A stretch of 64,000 nucleotides of DNA, from positions 13,656,609 through 13,720,608 of the forward strand of contig NC_091149.1 in assembly GCF_041381155.1 (NCBI RefSeq), written 5' to 3'. This document shows, one piece after another, positions 21,205 to 33,589 of the stretch (the first letter of the stretch is position 1; each line of letters opens with the position of its first letter). Source of the stretch: Argopecten irradians. Its lineage: Eukaryota > Mollusca > Bivalvia > Pectinida > Pectinidae. Position numbers and translations under genes: made by a program. Under the pieces are notes generated by a model that was given only the letters and a program-made list of their open reading frames with translations, was not told where the DNA came from and ran no database searches.

Positions 21205-21949
21205 GATTATTGCCACACGGGTCGTGTTGGGGAAGTACCCGGGTACCCGTCAAAATACACGTAGGAACCATGTGTAGGCTTCCCGGCCGGGCATCCGTCA
21301 AAATACTGACGAAACATACTGATACTGAGTGTTAGATGTCTGTGTAAACGTAAAATTCAGTAACAAGAAGTACAAAATAGCACTCTTTTGTTCTATTATA
21401 CTCACAAAGGATGACACTTCATCTGCTAACGACATGTTCACAAGCAACATTGTTGCAATTCTTATTTCCCATGATCGGAGAAGTGATCATGAATGGCGCA
21501 CATGTTTACTTTCACTATCGGTATGCTGTATATGACAACACCAGAGGCTATCCGAATGAAGACTACGTCACTCTTTTGTACTTCCTGTTGCGCATGTGCG
21601 GTAAACAACATATGTCACGGACATTCTGGGCTCTGTCAGCTTGTTACATTACGATTGTATGATGTTACCGATTGATATTAAATTGATATACCAATGCCAT
21701 TTGCAGTATTGGAGAATAAATCTCTCACATTTCATTATGATTACATTGAAATTTGCTCCATCTGCAGATCGCCCCAAACAACATCGGTAAATTGTACCAC
21801 TAAGCTAACTCACGAAGTTGATACGTTCACATAGGAATACGTTCACATACTGTAGGAATACATGTCGAGTATCTAGGTACGGATCGGATACTTCAATTCG
21901 GGTACACGAGGACAAAATTTAGTACCCATACCAACCCTACTTATACATA
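21205..21949. mobile_element. hAT-type MITE relic, copy 1
   Basis: A diverged copy of the 58160-58840 element. It has GTACCCGGGTACCCGTCAAA near the left end, the same interior words (for example GATGACACTTCATCTGCTAA), and TTTAGTACCCATACCAACCC at the right end. The first few terminal bases on the left are lost. Overlapping plus-strand frames of 60-83 codons inside it are not genes. Confidence 0.65.
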
Positions 21950-22368
21950 CTTAAATCCTGTCAATTCCTTTATTTAGTGTTATCTAAACTAGAAGTTCAT
22001 CCTATATGCAAATGATTGGCGAGAATTTAGGTCATCGATCGCTATCATTCATGCAAATTATTCTCACTATTTTCCATTAATAGACCATGATATTATAGCT
22101 TTGGACACATTTTTGAAACTATAACACTTAAGGAAATACTACAGATTTTTTTCATGCAATCATAATTACACCATGACAGCATATTTGCTTTAGAAAGCGG
22201 ATTTTTTGGACCTGAGGTGTAGTACTTTTTCACGCTAGGTGGTGTCGTAGTCGAAAAGGCATTTCCAGTATTTCCGGTATCGAAGGCAATGACAATACGC
22301 TGTAAGGCTATATAGCCTTAAGCGTAAAAATAAAAATACTTTCCGACGTATATCACAACCACTCCGAA

Positions 22369-23217
22369 TCAAGGGCAGTAACTCTCTCCTAATTCCTTCA
22401 CATTAATGTGCTGAGAAAACATCGCTGGTAGGTCCAAAGCCCAGTTATAATAGAAATAGTCTCCATTGCAATACCCACCTGCACCTTCATTGCAAGCGTC
22501 TGTTTGTAGGGATGTCACAGGTTTGGGATCCAATATTAAACGATTGTCATTAAAGACAATGATGAATGAAATCCACCATTTTAGGTCATCGAAGAAATCT
22601 GGTGACAAAATTATTTTATGATGACGGTCGATTGCAGATCTCTTTTAGGTTAATTATTCTACGGAGAAAAGTCCTGCCCCCACATATAACTTGAGAAGCC
22701 CAGCTAAGTTTATCGCACAATGTTTCCAATTGTGGTCTACTGGCCCTTTTCTTAGTAGAGAATGACTGTAACAGTTGTGTAAATTCCTTCACCTTCAATT
22801 CTGGCAGTTCAAGAGTCATATGATCACTATCGAGGATGACTCCTAGAAAACAGTGTACGCGTAGCTGGGCCCTCTACTTTATTCCAGTAAATCGCGAAAC
22901 CGAGGTCATGGAGTACAGCGATGAGGGTGTTTAGTTAATAGAGACATGCATTAAAGGTCTGTCCAAATACTAAGAAATCGTCTAAATACGCTATCACTTT
23001 GTAGCCATATTTCTTTTTAATAATTCTACAAACCGCACTACTCAAACGTTGAAATATCTGTGGTCTCTTTGATACACCGAAGGGTAAACGAGAATCAAAC
23101 ATATAAGTGGGCTCCGATTCTCCTGTAAATGTCCATTTAAGACCTGTCGCTTCGAAATTAGACGGATGGATTGATACCGATCTGTATGCACTAGACAGGT
23201 CCACTTTTTCCATAAAA
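22369..23217 (-). mobile_element. DIRS-like retrotransposon RT and RNase H, degraded
   Basis: Minus-strand fragments in order are an RT core at 23213-22935 (VDLSSAYRSVSIHPSNFEAT, LPFGV, then catalytic YLDDF at 22988-22974), a connection region at 22819-22616 (CDKLSWASQVICGGRTFLRR) and an RNase H-like part at 22608-22369 (SLQTDACNEGAGGY, SQHINVKEL). The HINVKEL-type ending and LPFG..YLDDF spacing are typical of DIRS-type rather than Gypsy RTs. Stops and frameshifts separate the pieces. No tyrosine recombinase was seen downstream. Confidence 0.75.
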
Positions 23218-24715
23218 CATCATGGACAGATTAATTTTTTAGCCTCGCGGAGGTCCATATAGGAACATTGAAGTGTCAGATACATATAGTTGATGAGGCA
23301 TGTCTGTAGTATCAGATTAAACGAATCTTGTCTGATTTTTTGTATAGCCCCGAATGCGCTTACGATTTTTGGTTTTTTCTGGGTAATGACATGATTTACC
23401 ATGTTTAAGTCGTGCATTATTTGTTCCTCAACCAGGTTGGCTTATTGTTTATGCAATGAATGAATAATTGTCAACTTCAATATCTGATAATGTGTTTACA
23501 TCACAATCAACAAAAATTTTAAAGCCATATTTAAACGCCCTCCAATCAGATATTCACGATCAAAATCATCATCTTGTGTCCAACATTGTTTCCCAGCTCT
23601 ACTATCACCTGAGAGGCCCAAGACCCCCCGTCCGATTTATGGACGTATCATAGCTAGGTAGGAGGGAGGTACTGTGCTTTTGGGTACCCCTATGTTTTAT
23701 AGTTTTTTGTTGAACGGGGTGCTTTTGTAGGCCGGAGTGATCTGCTAGAATAAACAGATCATACGAGTTGTGGGCCATTTTACATACCACCAAAGAACAA
23801 TTTTCTACTGATTGAAGCGACGGCAAATTTCGCGAACCCATAATCGACAGGAATGGACCTCTGCGTTTTCTCGGACGTGACACCTTGCTGTTTGTTAGTG
23901 TTAGCATTGTCAGATTGTAGCAGTTTCGTGGCCGCGTTCATTTTTGGTAATCAGTTGAAAATCCTGAATATCCGTCCGCGATGAGGCACCATTTAAACCT
24001 TCCTTTTTCTGCAATTCCCCGGTACTCCATGTTGTAACATAAGGACACTTCCTCTAACATACACGCCTAATTTGACTCATGATTTGTTGAGCGGGAAATT
24101 GGTAACCTAAGCCTTCACACCTTCCGAAATCAATTCTGATAGTTTTTCGATCATAATGTAGAAGGTGAATGCCTAACGTGCCGTATCCCCTCATTGTTCT
24201 ATTGTCAGTTTTCTAAGTATGTGGGTTATGCTTTTTGTTTACCTGGCGAACCTATTCTTATTGTAAACCACGACCGCGATTTCGTACCAGAATTAAACTG
24301 GGGCTCCATCCCTCAGATTATCAGTGACTTTTTGTCTTATGACTTTAATGCTTTTATTGAACACATGATTCATATATCCTTTATATAATGTTTTACCCAA
24401 GAAGCTTAAACATACTGTCTGGGTAACACTCTGCCTTATCCACTTCATTTTACCCGACTCACCCGAAACAGTTACTTGGTCCCTCGCGCGGAAAGTGGGG
24501 CGAATTGACGGGGGCTGGAACTCGACAACCTATCCCGTTTTTCAGCTATTTCGTTTAGCAGTTTCCGTTTCCTTTCCGCTAGCTTAAGCTCATTCAATTC
24601 CTTCTCTAGTCTCAAGATTTCCTGTTCTTAAGGTTCTATATCATTAAAATCGTCTGGCCAAGCCTCGCCATGTGGTTGTCTCGTTGTTGTCGGGGAGGCC
24701 AACTCGTTAAAAATT
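23218..24715 (-). mobile_element. Probable 5' part of the DIRS-like element
   Basis: Upstream of the RT on the same strand the sequence is still compositionally coding in places. One stretch at about 24690-24500 reads QEILRL-EKELNELKLAERK, a lysine/glutamate-rich coiled-coil-like segment suggestive of a Gag-type protein. It contains an in-frame TAA. Another frame (23907-23605) is unassignable. Assignment to the element rests on position and strand. Confidence 0.4.
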
Positions 24716-24719
24716 AAAG

Positions 24720-25795
24720 TTGCTTAAAAGTTGTATGGTCTATAAAACTTTTTGTCATAGTGAAAACTGTATAAGTGTTATACATATTTTTCTCCGTCTG
24801 CCTGAGTTTTAAACTTTCTAATTTTAAATAAAAAGGCAGCACTGGAAGTATCTTTAATTATAAAAGTAAAAAATCTTTTTAACGTGTGTACACGTGAAAA
24901 ATAGGCTCGAAAGATGCCGAATCATTCCGAACTCTTCCGAACATCGTCGCGACAATCTCGAAGTAAAACGAGAGTTGTGAAACCAAGAGAAAATATCAAC
25001 AATTTTTCATAAACAAAAATATGTGGTCGACCTCATCAGACTCTATCTACAAAGAAAATAATGCTCGCACATTACAATATTTGATACACACAACATTTTA
25101 CGGTAATGTGTAAATTGGATGTTTCAAATACTCAATCTTTGGACATATACTAGCATGATTTGCTCATATAGGCCAGAAGGAAAACGTAAACAAACACATG
25201 TGTGCTTACGCTAGTTACTGGCTCACCACGTGCAGGTCGTGTCGAACGTCAGTCACGTGATACGATTAAGAATCCGACAAAACCCGAAGTCACTGAACTT
25301 GGCGGTGATTGAAGGCGCTTTATTCAAAACCAGGAAGGTATGATTCCTAGATTTCAGGCTCTCTTATAGGCCGACATATGCTTTTGGGGAGCTAAATCAT
25401 CAAGTAACATGTCAATGTTTTTTAAAAAATATCAAATGTTTAAGTTACATATCGATACAGTGAAATTAGCAGCAATACAACTTTAATTCCCCCAACGGGC
25501 TGAAAACCGACTTAGTTCGCCAATCTTACTGGAGATGTTGAGCTCAGTTCTCTTTCGCAGCTCCATTTAAAATTTTTGAGCAGGGAGCATCCTTGCTGCA
25601 AGCCAACAGCGGTGGCGCCAAAAGCACATGATGCGGGAAGGGAGATCACTCTGACATCCCCGCGCAAAGCCATCAAAAAGGCCCCAGAGGGCCTGAAACC
25701 CCAGACATACACAAAACTCAATTTATTCTAAATTATCACATGTTTACCTGTCGTAGAGGTCTTTATATTATAGGCCGGAGGCCTCTCTGACCCAT
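24720..25795. other. No gene recognised
   Basis: AT-rich sequence with short frames only. The 69-codon minus frame at 25721-25512 has no recognisable domain. Confidence 0.4.
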
Positions 25796-25799
25796 CACA

Positions 25800-26660
25800 T
25801 TTTAGTCTCCTATACCGAGAATTCAACAAATACCAAGACCATCAATTATTACAGGATGACCTACACAATTTAGAACAATGGGCAACCAATTGGGGAATGA
25901 AATTTAATGCAAAAAAAGTGCTACATCATGAACATGAAAAGGAAAAAGTCACAATTCTACATCTTAAACGGACATATCCTGGAGCAAGTAAAAAACGATC
26001 CATATCTTGGTCTTACAGTTTTCGGACGATTTGAAATAGGGACACTTATATAACAAAAATAATATAAAAAAAAAGCTAGCTCCACATTGGGCTTTCTAAA
26101 ACGGAACCTGAAAAAACTGCCCAACTACATGCAAAAAATAGCATATATTTCACTGTTGCGCTCCATTCTTGAGTATGGCGCAATAATTTGGGACCCTTTA
26201 TTATATCAAAAAAGACATTGACAAACTTGAAAGAATACAAAGACTAGCAGCGAGATTCATTTCCAACGACTACAAGACCAGAGAGGAAGGATACCGTTAC
26301 AAGAATGATTGAGGATCTGAAACTACCATCACTTCAGATCAGACGTGAACAACAGAGACTGACCTTCCTCCTATATAAAGTGGTGGAGGGGATGCTACCA
26401 TCAATACCCCCAGATGATACTTAACAAAACAAACGACCCAAAAGAAAACACCAAAGCTAAGTATTACGAAAATCGAACATGTCATCATCACCACCCAAAA
26501 TATTGTTGAAAAACAAAATGTCCCCAGAAATTCAAAACCCCTCACGGATAACCGACAACGCACACACCCAACTGTGAGCAATACAGGAATTCTTTGTAAA
26601 CATCGTCTCCTCTACCGTTATTAAAACCGGAAACGGGTTCTACAACGTACCATATAGAGA
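25800..26660 (+). mobile_element. 5'-truncated CR1-like LINE, RT C-terminal part
   Basis: Plus-strand sequence reads, with frame changes, LQDDLHNLEQWATNWGMKFN, then NDPYLGLTVFG, then STLGFLKRNLKKLPNYMQKI and SILEYGAIIWDPLLYQK, then RLAARFIS. 'LGFLKRNL' followed by 'LEYGAIIWDP' and 'RLAARF' is the conserved C-terminal region of CR1/Jockey-type LINE proteins. The catalytic core upstream is missing and several frameshifts are present. It is oriented opposite to the L1-like LINE. Confidence 0.8.
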
Positions 26661-27282
26661 TATATAGATATAGATTTCTTTTCCGAACAGTATTTAGCTT
26701 TTTCAGACATAGCGGCCGTCAGTGCTTGGTAGTGACATTTAATATACCTCTACTTTATTTACACTATATAAAAGATACTTTGTTAAATTTACTAGCTCCC
26801 TGCTTTTTCCAAAAACCTCTCTCAGCTGTGTGTTAGTCATCGAACTAGCACACCCCTGGAAGCTAGCACACCCTTGCACTCGGGTATTTCCGTTTAACCA
26901 ATCAGAATTGAGGTGGGCGGGACTTGTTTCCGATGACGCCATCAGTTGCTAGGTGACGTAACAATTGGACGGAGCTAGTTTCCGATCACGCCATCTCCGT
27001 TGACGTACTCAGACGACGTAAGTATCGATCGGAAACTGTTACCGAACACGTCGTCATGTTTATCTTGTAAGTGAGAGGCTTGTGAATATATGTAATGGGG
27101 TCAGAGGACAATACCTTTTACATGTATGTACAGTTGTTATGTATATACATGTATTTAGGCTACCTGTAAGTGGTTAACGTTTTCGGAATTTCAACAATAT
27201 TTATATACAAATTTAGTATTTTGCCTAGTGGTATAAATGTTGAAATATCGAGAAATCATAGCGGAATCAAATTTTAACCTGC
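26661..27282. other. Sequence before segmental duplication A
   Basis: No gene was seen. GAGCTAGTTTCCGATCACGCC and similar words recur loosely. The boundary of duplication A is at about 27283 (TTTGAATAGAAGCAAAAC), which matches 35714 onward. Confidence 0.4.
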
Positions 27283-27510
27283 GGTTTGAATAGAAGCAAA
27301 ACAAAACGGACATAGAATCACAGTTATCATCTCAGAATAATTTGTATGTTTGAAGATAAGATTACGTAGATCGATTACAATGTAAAAGTATCTCAATCTC
27401 CAATGGCCATTGCCGTACGCGACAGGAATAGAGAGAACGTTAGCGCATGAAAGAAATATATTTTTAGTCTTATCATAGCTTTTTGTATGTATCGGTATAT
27501 CAAAACATTT

Positions 27511-27642
27511 AAAGTATGGGATTGAGTGATATATCAAGTTTCCGGTTTCCCTCGAACTTGCCTATTTCCCTCGGCTCCGCCTCGGGAAATAGACAAGTCT
27601 CGGGAAACCAGAAACTTGCTATATCCCTCAACCCCATACTTT
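27511..27642. repeat. Foldback hairpin, copy A
   Basis: A 132-bp near-perfect inverted repeat. AAAGTATGGGATTGAGTGAT at the left pairs with the right end ...CCCTCAACCCCATACTTT. The loop is about TCGGCTCCGCCTC, and the arms are about 58 bp with few mismatches. The B counterpart is 35950-36081. Confidence 0.9.
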
Positions 27643-27665
27643 AACTGTATAATATTACATGACGT

Positions 27666-29868
27666 TGTTGTGTGATTGAGAGGTTGGTAAATACTGTATT
27701 GGGAAAACTCGCTACATCTTCGCCAGATACACGATAACACGTCTTTCTTGTTCCAAGTCTATCTTTATTCTCTCAATACGTAGAGATTCAGCAAAGGGGA
27801 ATAACCCATATACAGTAAGGGTTATGATTATCTCCCTTAGACCGTACAGTGTGTAAACTAGCTACACCCATGCAACCATATACACAACATCGCCGCCCAC
27901 AAAATAAAATTGGGCTTATACAATTTTACCATGGGTGTAGTAGATTACAATTTACAATAGAAAATGATGTGATATTTAGAAATATTGAACTCAACATTTA
28001 ACAATGTCATAAAACTTATAATAGAAAATTTGTTAAGTTTTTGTTGTAGCACAAAATCATTTTCATACAATGCAATTCTATATATATCAAACACTCACGC
28101 TTACACTTTCCATTGAGCTCAAGATGGATCATACATACACCACACAGATAAAATAGCAAGGATAGAAGAGATTTAAGATACACAGAATATATAAGTCAAC
28201 CAAAATATCTAGTTAAACCAGAGAGACGTTTTATCAAGCTCAATTTTTAAGACATCAATAGCAAAGGTAGTACATATTTATTAATTATTAAATGTCACAT
28301 ATTTCGTTTGTTCTGGTACTACTCAACTTACTGTTTATTATAACAGTATCAACATGTTGCGTCATATGACCAATGTGATTTTAAAGTTATAGAGTAAATG
28401 ACAATAATAAAACTTACAATATATCAACAATACATAATATTATTAACCTTCCAGCTTTATAATCTATCCCTATCAGCCTGACCGTAGCTTTATATACGTG
28501 CTGAAAAATATCTCAGCATGGCCTTATGGTTCCTCAAAATCATACAATTCCATAATATATAACAAAGTCACAAATTTACAATAATGAAATCACAAAACCT
28601 TCAAAAAAAACCATTAAAATCAATGTTAACAATAATATAATCCTACTCATCAACTCCAGAAGTTGGTATGTATGAATTTATATGCTTATCTCTGGAAATG
28701 TTTTACCAAATATGACATGTTTATTCACAGTAATATCAGCATAAGTTTCGATCTTAATTAACATAGTATATTTCTGATATATTTATCTCATAAAACATTT
28801 CATTTAGAAAACATTTATGCTGTGCAATAAAATCAATTAATAACAGAAGGGCAATTATACACATATGAAAAAAATCATGAGTTAGATAAAAGGTGCAAAT
28901 TTATGAATAACTTTCAATACAATAAAGTTCAGATATATCTATTTATATTCAAATGTCAAAATCAAGAGTTCCGTTTATTTTCATTTCGGTGACAGTTCAA
29001 ATTTCTGTAGATCTAGAGTAGTGGGCGGATTTAAAAATGTCAGACTGGAACCGTTCAACTTATAAAAAATCAACAACGAACAAACTTCAAAGTTCTCCTT
29101 GAACATCAAGAAAATTCAGCAGGTACAAGACATCAGACGACGACATCGAGTTGTCTGTACTATCTGGGCCGAGTTGATACAAAGTAACAATTATTCCTGC
29201 AAGGGATGGGCCAAGGACGTCTCACTTATAAATCCTTGTGTGGGCTGATAGTAATCCGGCCGGGCTCGCTTGCTGGACAGTTAAAAAGACGAAGATGGGA
29301 ACTCCTATCTTGGAAAACTATGTTCTGAGGGTCATCGAAAAATAAATCGGACAGTATAACAGCATTTATGAACAAATACGAAGATGGAATTCCACTCTCT
29401 TGAAAACAAAGTCCACACAAACAGGTACAGATCAACATTCGGTGAGGTCAAATCGACGAGGAAAAAATCCACACATCAGAATAAATCAAAGTCAAAGTTA
29501 AAGGCATAACAGTAAAAAAAATTACGCATGATCGATATGTAAAGCATTCTAAAATGTCACCATGAATACGTAAACCATTCAAGGAATGTAATGTCCAAAG
29601 ATATAAACGTGACGAGAAATCACAATAAACATATATCAGTTTCTCCGCCAAAAAAAGCACATGGCACGGGAACAATGTCTGTCTGGCCGGCAAGTCCAAG
29701 ACCCGACGAGTACCGAGACTCGCCGGCCACACGGGTGAAACGCTATCTAAAAGTTACATACTGCTAGCTGCTTGTAGTCATCGAATAAGGATTCTCCACC
29801 ATGTTGTGTGATTGAGAGGTTGGTAAATAGTGTATCGGGGAAACTCGTTTACATCTTCGCCAGATTGT
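27666..29868 (-). mobile_element. Non-autonomous LTR retrotransposon, copy A
   Basis: The 3' LTR (27666-27889, 224 bp) runs TGTTGTGT...CACAACA in plus-strand view. The 5' LTR at 29806-29868 is truncated. On the minus strand the LTR contains AATAAA and is followed at the 5' LTR by TGGTGGAGAATCC, a plausible primer-binding site. The 3' LTR is preceded by GTGGGCGGCGA, a purine tract. The about 1.9-kb interior has no gag or pol that I can recognise. Small frames at 29732-29226 are unassigned. The B counterpart is complete. Confidence 0.75.
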
Positions 29869-30154
29869 CTTAAATTGACTAATTACATGCAGAGATTTAG
29901 ATGGTAAATTATCTTTGTCTTTGTTGCATGCAATATAATTTGATTAAGAGAAAAACATCGAGGACGAAAAATGTCTGCTTTTTGACATATTGACCCATGT
30001 CCATTTTAAGGCAATTATGATAACATTTTAATCATCAGTTGCATGATGTTGTATAGATGTACTTGTTATTCATTAAATAAACACCCAATCAACCCCAGGC
30101 CCTAGATGGTCCCAACGTAATTACTACCAAGTATTAACTTCCCAATGTTCTGTT

Positions 30155-30972
30155 CACAGTTAGCTGCCATAGTTCTTATGACTATTCATTTTTGAAGAAT
30201 GATAATTTAAATGCATTCGCATTCAACGTAAAAATAATCAACTTTCATGATATTCATGAAAGGGCCACTAGGCTACCTTTCCGAAACAAAAAAATAATAA
30301 TAGTTTCTCCGAAGATGAGGTTACAACACCAAACAAGTTGAAGTTTGCTGTCTGGCGCAGAAATAGTCCACTAACGCGTTGTAATTATGACGACGTCGGG
30401 AACCATAATACGACCTGCGTTATGAAAACTTGAACGTTTCGTTTAATTTTAATAAAGTTGTTGATGGTGCAGTGGGCCTTTTCCTAATGCTAAAGCAACA
30501 AGTTTTCCATCTGATATACACTGTACTGATGTACATGTACATGTACTTGGACAAGCTGGTGTAATGCATATACGCATAGAAACAAGCATAACATTTCGGT
30601 TAAAACTGTACTTTACTTAAGCGCATACAGTCGCACAAATTGAAATACCCCCTAAGTAAAGCCTAACTTTGTTTCAGCATTTCCCATGTACGGACAGTTT
30701 TTACAAGTAGGTCATGATCATTATATAGATGCTCCACGCGCTCCCGTCAATCTAAACACAATCGCGACATCTCGGAGTACCTGCCTAGTGTGATTTCTGA
30801 GAATAATGTCCGACAACCAGAAAAAAACATTCGGACTTCTCTGGGTTTATCAAATAATAATTTGTTTGCAATAATTTCCCCACTGGTACCCCATACACAC
30901 ATGAAATCTTCAACAACAAGTAACCAATCAACACACGTAAATCGTTTTGGCCAGAATCAAAGTGAACAGACT
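30155..30972. repeat. About 820-bp interspersed repeat, copy 2
   Basis: The empty-site version of the 17173-18505 repeat: no SINE and no hairpin-ended insertion. It is part of duplication A and collinear with 39070-40447. A 78-codon plus frame (30790-31026) runs through its end; it recurs in copy B, but no domain is recognised. Confidence 0.75.
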
Positions 30973-31144
30973 ATCTATAACCATGTGAAATCCCAACAAC
31001 ATTGCAGGCGAAGCGACCAATTATAAAAGAGCAAAAACAAGATTTTATGCGAAATTTAGTGTATGTGGAGTGATTTTTTTTATATATGTTACCGATAAAA
31101 GGTTTCAAGTTTCAATATTTTTGTTTATCAAATGCAATACAACA

Positions 31145-31642
31145 TATGTGCCGTAACTGGGCGATAATTTTGACATGCTATTTTTTTCATCATTACTTTA
31201 TTAAAAACTATAAGTTTTGATGAATAAAGTTGTAAAAATCATTCAAATGGCTTCAGATGACTTATAAACGTTAGTTATAACACAGAAAATTTGTACTGAA
31301 AAAAATGTGTTTTTATGCCTTAAATATGTTTAAGTGAAAACATACCTGCATAAGTCACTTTATAATTACTAATAACATTGCAAAAATGTGTAATGAAATT
31401 GTAGACCACAATTTGGCTTCATGGTCTGACCGTATGTACTCATTTCACTTCACTATTGATGTAAATAAATGATTTTTGGCAGTACTGCCATAAATCATTT
31501 TTCAGCTCTTATTTGTTACATGTAAAATTAAAACCTATGCATTGAAAACACTGTGATTATCAAAATGTTAGTAACTTTTTGGTGATGAATGACATATTAA
31601 AAGCTCATCTTGATTGGTTGAGTATGAAAAATACGGCATATA
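31145..31642. mobile_element. MITE inserted at a splice donor in copy A
   Basis: About 498 bp present in A and absent from B. The ends are TATGTGCCGTA and, inverted, TATATGCCGTA. In B the same place reads CAGTTAAG followed by donor GTATGTT. In A the donor is gone and CAGTTATTTC runs into the MITE. Interior words (AGTTATAACACAGAAAA, AAACCTATGCATTGAAA) recur at about 33709-33860 and 43719-43870, so this is a small family. Confidence 0.7.
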
Positions 31643-31676
31643 TAACTTTGAAATAACTGTATAGCTGTAGCCATTC

Positions 31677-31785
31677 CGAACTTTCTTGCCCCCACTCGCT
31701 TTGTACCAACATCAACAACCTCATAGGAAAACAGCGACGTCATCTACGACGGATACATCTATGGGAGTCCCATCGTCTAAATCGC
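31677..31785 (-). pseudogene. FLYWCH-like exon, broken copy A
   Basis: The counterpart of the intact exon at 41034-41169. The acceptor ATTTAG is kept and the first codons (DLDDGTPIDVSVVDDVAV) agree. One extra T in the GCTGTTTTCC run shifts the frame to an immediate TGA. The donor end is lost to the adjacent MITE. It is therefore a disabled copy. Confidence 0.65.
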
Positions 31786-32003
31786 TAAATACAATTTTAA
31801 AAATGATAAAATACTCAAGATTTGAATCAAATAAATACATGATAAAAATAAATGTGCTTCATTACGTACACAACCAGTGTTTGTTGGATATGAAAATTAT
31901 TTCACGCGATCATTATTAAGGCTTTTTACCTTCACCTTTTTGACAAAATTATCTTGCAACAATCAACGTAGGATACTTTGTTTTAAATAAGTAAGAAACT
32001 TAC

Positions 32004-32878
32004 TTCCCACAGTGAATCTCCACGGACTCCATAGATGTTTTGCTGGCGTTAAAGGACACGTGAAAATTTCCTTCTGGAGTTGACGTCGAGATCGTTCGTC
32101 CGGATGACAGAGGTGTTGATAACTCAGCAGGAACACGAGCTATTCTCGGGACGGGAACAGGGAGTCTCCATGGGGCAGGTACATGGGCTGTCCGTGGGGC
32201 AGGAACAGGGAGTCTCCGTTGGGCAGGAACAGGGGCTGACCTTACAGGGGCTGTTCGTGGGGCAGGAACAGGGATTCTCCGTTGGGCAGGAACAGGGCTG
32301 ACCGTGGGGCAGGAATATGGGCTGTCCGTGGGGCAGGAACAGGGGCTGTCCGTGGGGCAGGAACAGAGAGTCTCCGTGGGGCAGGAACAGGGAGTCTTCG
32401 TGGGACAGGAACAGGGGCTATCCGTGGGGCAGGAACAGGGTCTGTCCTTGGGGCAGGAACAAGGAGTCTCCGTGGGGCAGGAACAGGGAGTCTCCGTGGG
32501 GCAGGAACAGGGGCTGAACCTTGAGGCAGAAACAGGGGCTGTCCGTGGGGCAGGAACAGGGACTGCCCTTGGGGCAGGAACAGGGAGTCTCCGTGGGGCA
32601 GGAACAGGGGCTGTCCGTGGGGCAGGAACAGGGAGTCTCCGTGGGCAGCAGGAACAGGGGCTGACCGTGGGGCAGGAACAGGCGCTTTCCGTGGGGCAAG
32701 AACAGGACTGTCCGTGGCGGGGGAACAGGGAGTCTCCGTGGGGCAGGAACAGGGACTGTCCGTGGGGAAGGAACAGGGAGTTTCCGTGGGACAGGAACAG
32801 GGGCTTACCGTGGGGCAGGAACAGGGGCTGTCCGTTGGGCGGGAACAGGATATGTCTGCGGTAAATTATCGGTTGACT
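32004..32878 (-). pseudogene. 24-bp-repeat exon, copy A
   Basis: The same exon as 41397-42898, with the same acceptor (CTTTGTAG before 32878) and the same donor (GTAAGT after 32004). The repeat block spans about 32140-32850 (about 30 units of 24 bp), against about 55 in copy B. Measured between the same two flanking codons it is 757 bp versus 1384 bp in B. The difference, 627, is a multiple of three, so the phase between flanks is preserved. I call it a pseudogene because the next exon is broken. Confidence 0.5.
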
Positions 32879-33206
32879 CTACAAAGATTATGGAGTAAAC
32901 ATTCATTTTCGAAATCAATTTATCCCATAACTATATGCATGTTTCACAACGGAAAAACCATGTGATAAATTACATAGCAGTTGGTTATCATTTATGTTTT
33001 CACACTCCAGTGTCTAAACACCTACGGCGCCTCTGATTTGTCAATGCCAAGATCTTTTGATTCCGATTGGCTTTCAACTTTAGGCTACATTTCATAACAT
33101 CATTTTCTTTAAAACAGCATTGTAATAAACTGTATAATAGGCAAATGCTTATTCAAAGTATTAAACAATAGAATATTAGTTCACTATATAAGGCACTATA
33201 TTTTAT

Positions 33207-33282
33207 ATGGCGGAAAGATATCATTACACATTGTATGGTGGAGTTAGTTTTCCGAAGCGAACACGAGAAAATGGTCACCAAG
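33207..33282 (+). other. Possible first coding exon on plus strand
   Basis: ATG GCG GAA AGA ... runs 25 codons (MAERYHYTLYGGVSFPKRTR...) to a GTATGA donor. A TATA-like CTATATAAGG lies about 20 bp before the ATG. In copy B a 2-bp loss creates a TAG after 12 codons and the TATA-like word is also altered. No following exon was identified. It is speculative. Confidence 0.2.
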
Positions 33283-33589
33283 GTATGAATATAGAGAAGT
33301 AATGGGATAAATAAGTTTCCCCAACGCATGCCAGTTCTTTATGATGTTTATCTAAAACTCTCGTAAGTTTATTTTCAAAATTTCAAAAGACACTCGCTAA
33401 AGCTTTTTGTCTTTTAAAAATTTGAAAATTAACTATCTCGAGTTTGATTAATATGATAAACAACAGTCACTTATTAGGGAACCTCAATGTTTTACATATG
33501 TGTAATAATTAGGTGAATTTTTATTGATAGGATACAGTTATTTATTAAGTTATCAAACACGATGTATATACATATAGATCACAATTATA

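Noticed and set aside
27666..29868. LTRs as promoters of host genes
   Set aside because: No downstream host exon in the right orientation is seen to support this.
30790..31026. A conserved 78-residue protein shared with 40267-40500
   Set aside because: Conservation is explained by the segmental duplication and the interspersed repeat. The 17-kb copy of the repeat does not keep the frame.
32080..32965. Plus-strand glutamine/glycine-rich proteins (VGQEQGLS repeats)
   Set aside because: They mirror the repeat unit on the other strand. Splice signals and exon phase support the minus strand.
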